A stretch of DNA of 25,650 bases from CBIFWW01 sp966186435 (lineage in GTDB: Bacteria > Pseudomonadota > Gammaproteobacteria > Enterobacterales > Enterobacteriaceae), in contig CBIFWW010000036.1 of NCBI GenBank assembly GCA_966186435.1, positions 1 to 25,650 on the forward strand, given 5' to 3'. A program made the position numbers and the translations under genes. Below are positions 24,273 through 25,650 of the stretch, in pieces (position 1 is the first letter of the stretch; each line of letters begins with the position of its first letter). The notes below the pieces were generated by a model. That model did no database searches. It worked only from the letters and a program-made list of their open reading frames with translations, and was not told where the DNA came from.

Positions 24273-24625
24273 TTATCTTATCGCTAATTTGTGTTGATGC
24301 ACGGGGCCTTCACGTGCATACAGGAGATAGATAACCGAACCCATATTTAATACGGGCAGCAGCCGGTGGATATATTCACTGGCTGCCTATCGCTGTCTGA
24401 CAATCAGCAAATCACAATATATTCTCTCTCAGCACAAGGGACTTGGCCACTTATGAATTGTGCACGCCGTAGCAGAACAGGGTATATCTGCATTAAACCA
24501 TTGAATTGCTATTTATATGGTCTATAGATTAAGTAAGTTACTTTCAAAATGCCCAAAGTAACTCATATTCTATCTAGTTTAATAACCTGAAATCATAATC
24601 CTGTCTGTTTAAAGGAACGGCTAAT
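24273..24625. other. Gene-free region between cydH and the omptin gene
   Basis: This 353-bp stretch carries no gene I can support. It has a 7-bp hairpin ATGCACG/CGTGCAT (24297-24319), perhaps marking the end of the cydH transcript. A larger hairpin (GCAGCCGGTG with CACTGGCTGC, 24359-24386) has no T tract after it. The right half is AT-rich and contains the perfect dyad at 24536-24563. The omptin promoter must lie near it but is not obvious. Confidence 0.55.
24536..24563. promoter_or_regulatory. Perfect 9-bp dyad upstream of the omptin gene
   Basis: AGTTACTTT (24536-24544) and AAAGTAACT (24555-24563) are exact reverse complements, 10 bp apart, ending 62 bp before the omptin ATG. The arm spacing (centres 19 bp apart) suits a dimer binding to one face of the helix. 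Omptins of the Pla/PgtE type are often PhoP-activated, but this is not a PhoP box, and I found no good PhoP box nearby. Confidence 0.55.
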
Positions 24626-25573
24626 ATGAATAAATACGTGATAGCTTCTGGGTTTTTAAGTTTGATGGTTACAGATACGGTTCTGGCTCAGGAAGTTGAA
24701 GATCCTTATGCCGTTAATTTTTCTGCTGATAGTATAACGGTGAGTACCTCACTGGGGTGGCTGGAGGGTGAATCCAAAGAGTATGTATATGATACTGATA
24801 CCGGTAGAAAAGTAAGTGAGCTTAACTGGAAGATCAATAATACTGCAATCATCAAAGGTGATATATCCTGGGATCCGCTTTTTTGGCTGACATTGAATGC
24901 AAAAGGTTGGACCACGCTTTCCTCAAGTGGGGCAGGAATGGATGATTACGATTGGCTGGATCCTAATCAATCGCATTGGACTGACTGGTCGAATAGCCCG
25001 AACACCCGCCTCAATTATGCTAATGAATTTGATGTTAACGCCAAAGTCTGGTTTATTAAACGCGCTGATTATAAAGTCGGTGCGGTAGTGGGCTACCAGC
25101 AAACGCGTTTTAGCTGGACTGCTTTTGGTGGTCACTATCAATATGATAATGGTAGTACTGTGGGTGATTTTCCTAATAGAGAACGGGGTATTGGCTACCA
25201 GCAAAAATTTAGCGTGCCCTATGCAGGCCTGGCCGGCAGTTATCGTTACCGTGATTTTGAATTTACTGCACTATTTAAATTCAGCCCTTGGGTTGAAGCG
25301 AAGGACAACGATGAACACTATTTGCGGGATTTGACCTTCCAGGAAAAAACCCGTGGTTCTGATTATTATTCGGCATCAGTGGATGTAGGCTACTATGTTA
25401 CACCTAACGCGAAAGTATTCACCGAGTTGACATGGAACCAATACTCCGAGGGTAAAGGTGGGTCGAAGGTGATTGATCGCACAAATGGGATGTCGCAATA
25501 TGAAGGCGGGGATGCTGCTGGTATAGAAAATAGAAATTATAGCGTGACTGCGGGCCTACAATATCGTTTCTAA
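24626..25573 (+). CDS. Omptin-family outer-membrane aspartyl protease
   Basis: A 315-residue member of the OmpT/Pla/PgtE family, ten-stranded beta-barrel proteases that cleave host peptides and proteins after basic residues and need LPS. A signal peptide ends near residue 21 (VLA, then QEVEDP). The catalytic residues are present: Asp107 and Asp109 in MDDYDW, and Asp229/His231 in DNDEHYLRD. Strand motifs such as KGDISWD, GYQQTRFSWTA, LFKFSPWV, YYVTPNAKVF and the terminal TAGLQYRF resemble Pla and PgtE more than OmpT. Lys194 in GYQQKF sits where I recall Arg in Pla. AGGA lies 9 nt before the ATG. The gene looks AT-richer than its neighbours. Which named omptin it is cannot be decided, so no symbol is given. 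Confidence 0.93.
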   Translation: MNKYVIASGFLSLMVTDTVLAQEVEDPYAVNFSADSITVSTSLGWLEGESKEYVYDTDTGRKVSELNWKINNTAIIKGDISWDPLFWLTLNAKGWTTLSSSGAGMDDYDWLDPNQSHWTDWSNSPNTRLNYANEFDVNAKVWFIKRADYKVGAVVGYQQTRFSWTAFGGHYQYDNGSTVGDFPNRERGIGYQQKFSVPYAGLAGSYRYRDFEFTALFKFSPWVEAKDNDEHYLRDLTFQEKTRGSDYYSASVDVGYYVTPNAKVFTELTWNQYSEGKGGSKVIDRTNGMSQYEGGDAAGIENRNYSVTAGLQYRF

Positions 25574-25650
25574 ATTGAAAGTAAAAATTTAGGTAGACAA
25601 AAATCATCGCTAATCAATGTAGAAAACCAAATGCGTAAGCAGATAAATAT

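Noticed and set aside
24481..24625. PhoP box upstream of the omptin gene
   Set aside because: Several TGTTTA- and GGTTTA-like words occur, but none forms the required direct repeat with 5-bp spacing.

Overview
The window is a stretch of chromosome from a member of the Enterobacterales. Gene content, protein lengths and residue-level similarity to remembered E. coli, Salmonella and Yersinia proteins all point there. A Yersiniaceae-like genome (Serratia/Yersinia relatives) is my best guess, from H-NS and from the galU-ugd-epimerase cluster between rssB and hns, but this is inference. Almost everything is conserved core genome. I see no CRISPR array, prophage, insertion sequence or toxin-antitoxin module, and no convincing undescribed multi-gene system.

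Layout. (1) 1-580: a minus-strand tandem tRNA-Tyr operon. One gene is complete, one is cut by the window edge, and the spacer carries a partial copy of the tRNA 3' end. A stringent-type promoter precedes it. (2) 581-1923: ychJ and purU on the minus strand. (3) 2016-2491: a decayed rssA relic next to intact rssB. (4) 3795-7084: galU, a UDP-glucose dehydrogenase and a UDP-glucuronate 4-epimerase form an apparent operon making UDP-glucose, UDP-GlcA and UDP-GalA for surface polysaccharide or LPS core. (5) 7215-12701: hns and tdk (divergent), adhE and ychE (divergent). (6) 13442-19002: the complete oppABCDF oligopeptide importer. (7) 19177-24272: the cfa, punC, punR, purR, cydH block in the relative order of E. 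coli, but joined directly to oppF, which is not the E. coli arrangement. (8) 24626-25573: an omptin outer-membrane protease that looks AT-richer than its neighbours and may be a lineage-specific addition.

Regulatory DNA is the richest part. The cfa leader has two well-formed promoters at positions close to those known in E. coli and a RydC-like pairing site. The adhE leader has a 12-bp long-range inverted repeat just upstream of the ribosome-binding site, a perfect 8-bp palindrome and a Cra-like site. purR has two PUR-box-like operators, one of them inside the coding region. The oppA start has a GcvB-type CA-rich site. The omptin gene has a perfect 9-bp dyad about 65 bp upstream. The tdk and adhE terminators face each other, and their T tracts are the arms of a third hairpin.

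The degraded rssA and the opp/cfa junction are the clearest signs of lineage-specific genome change. All family comparisons rest on recalled sequences, not on a search.
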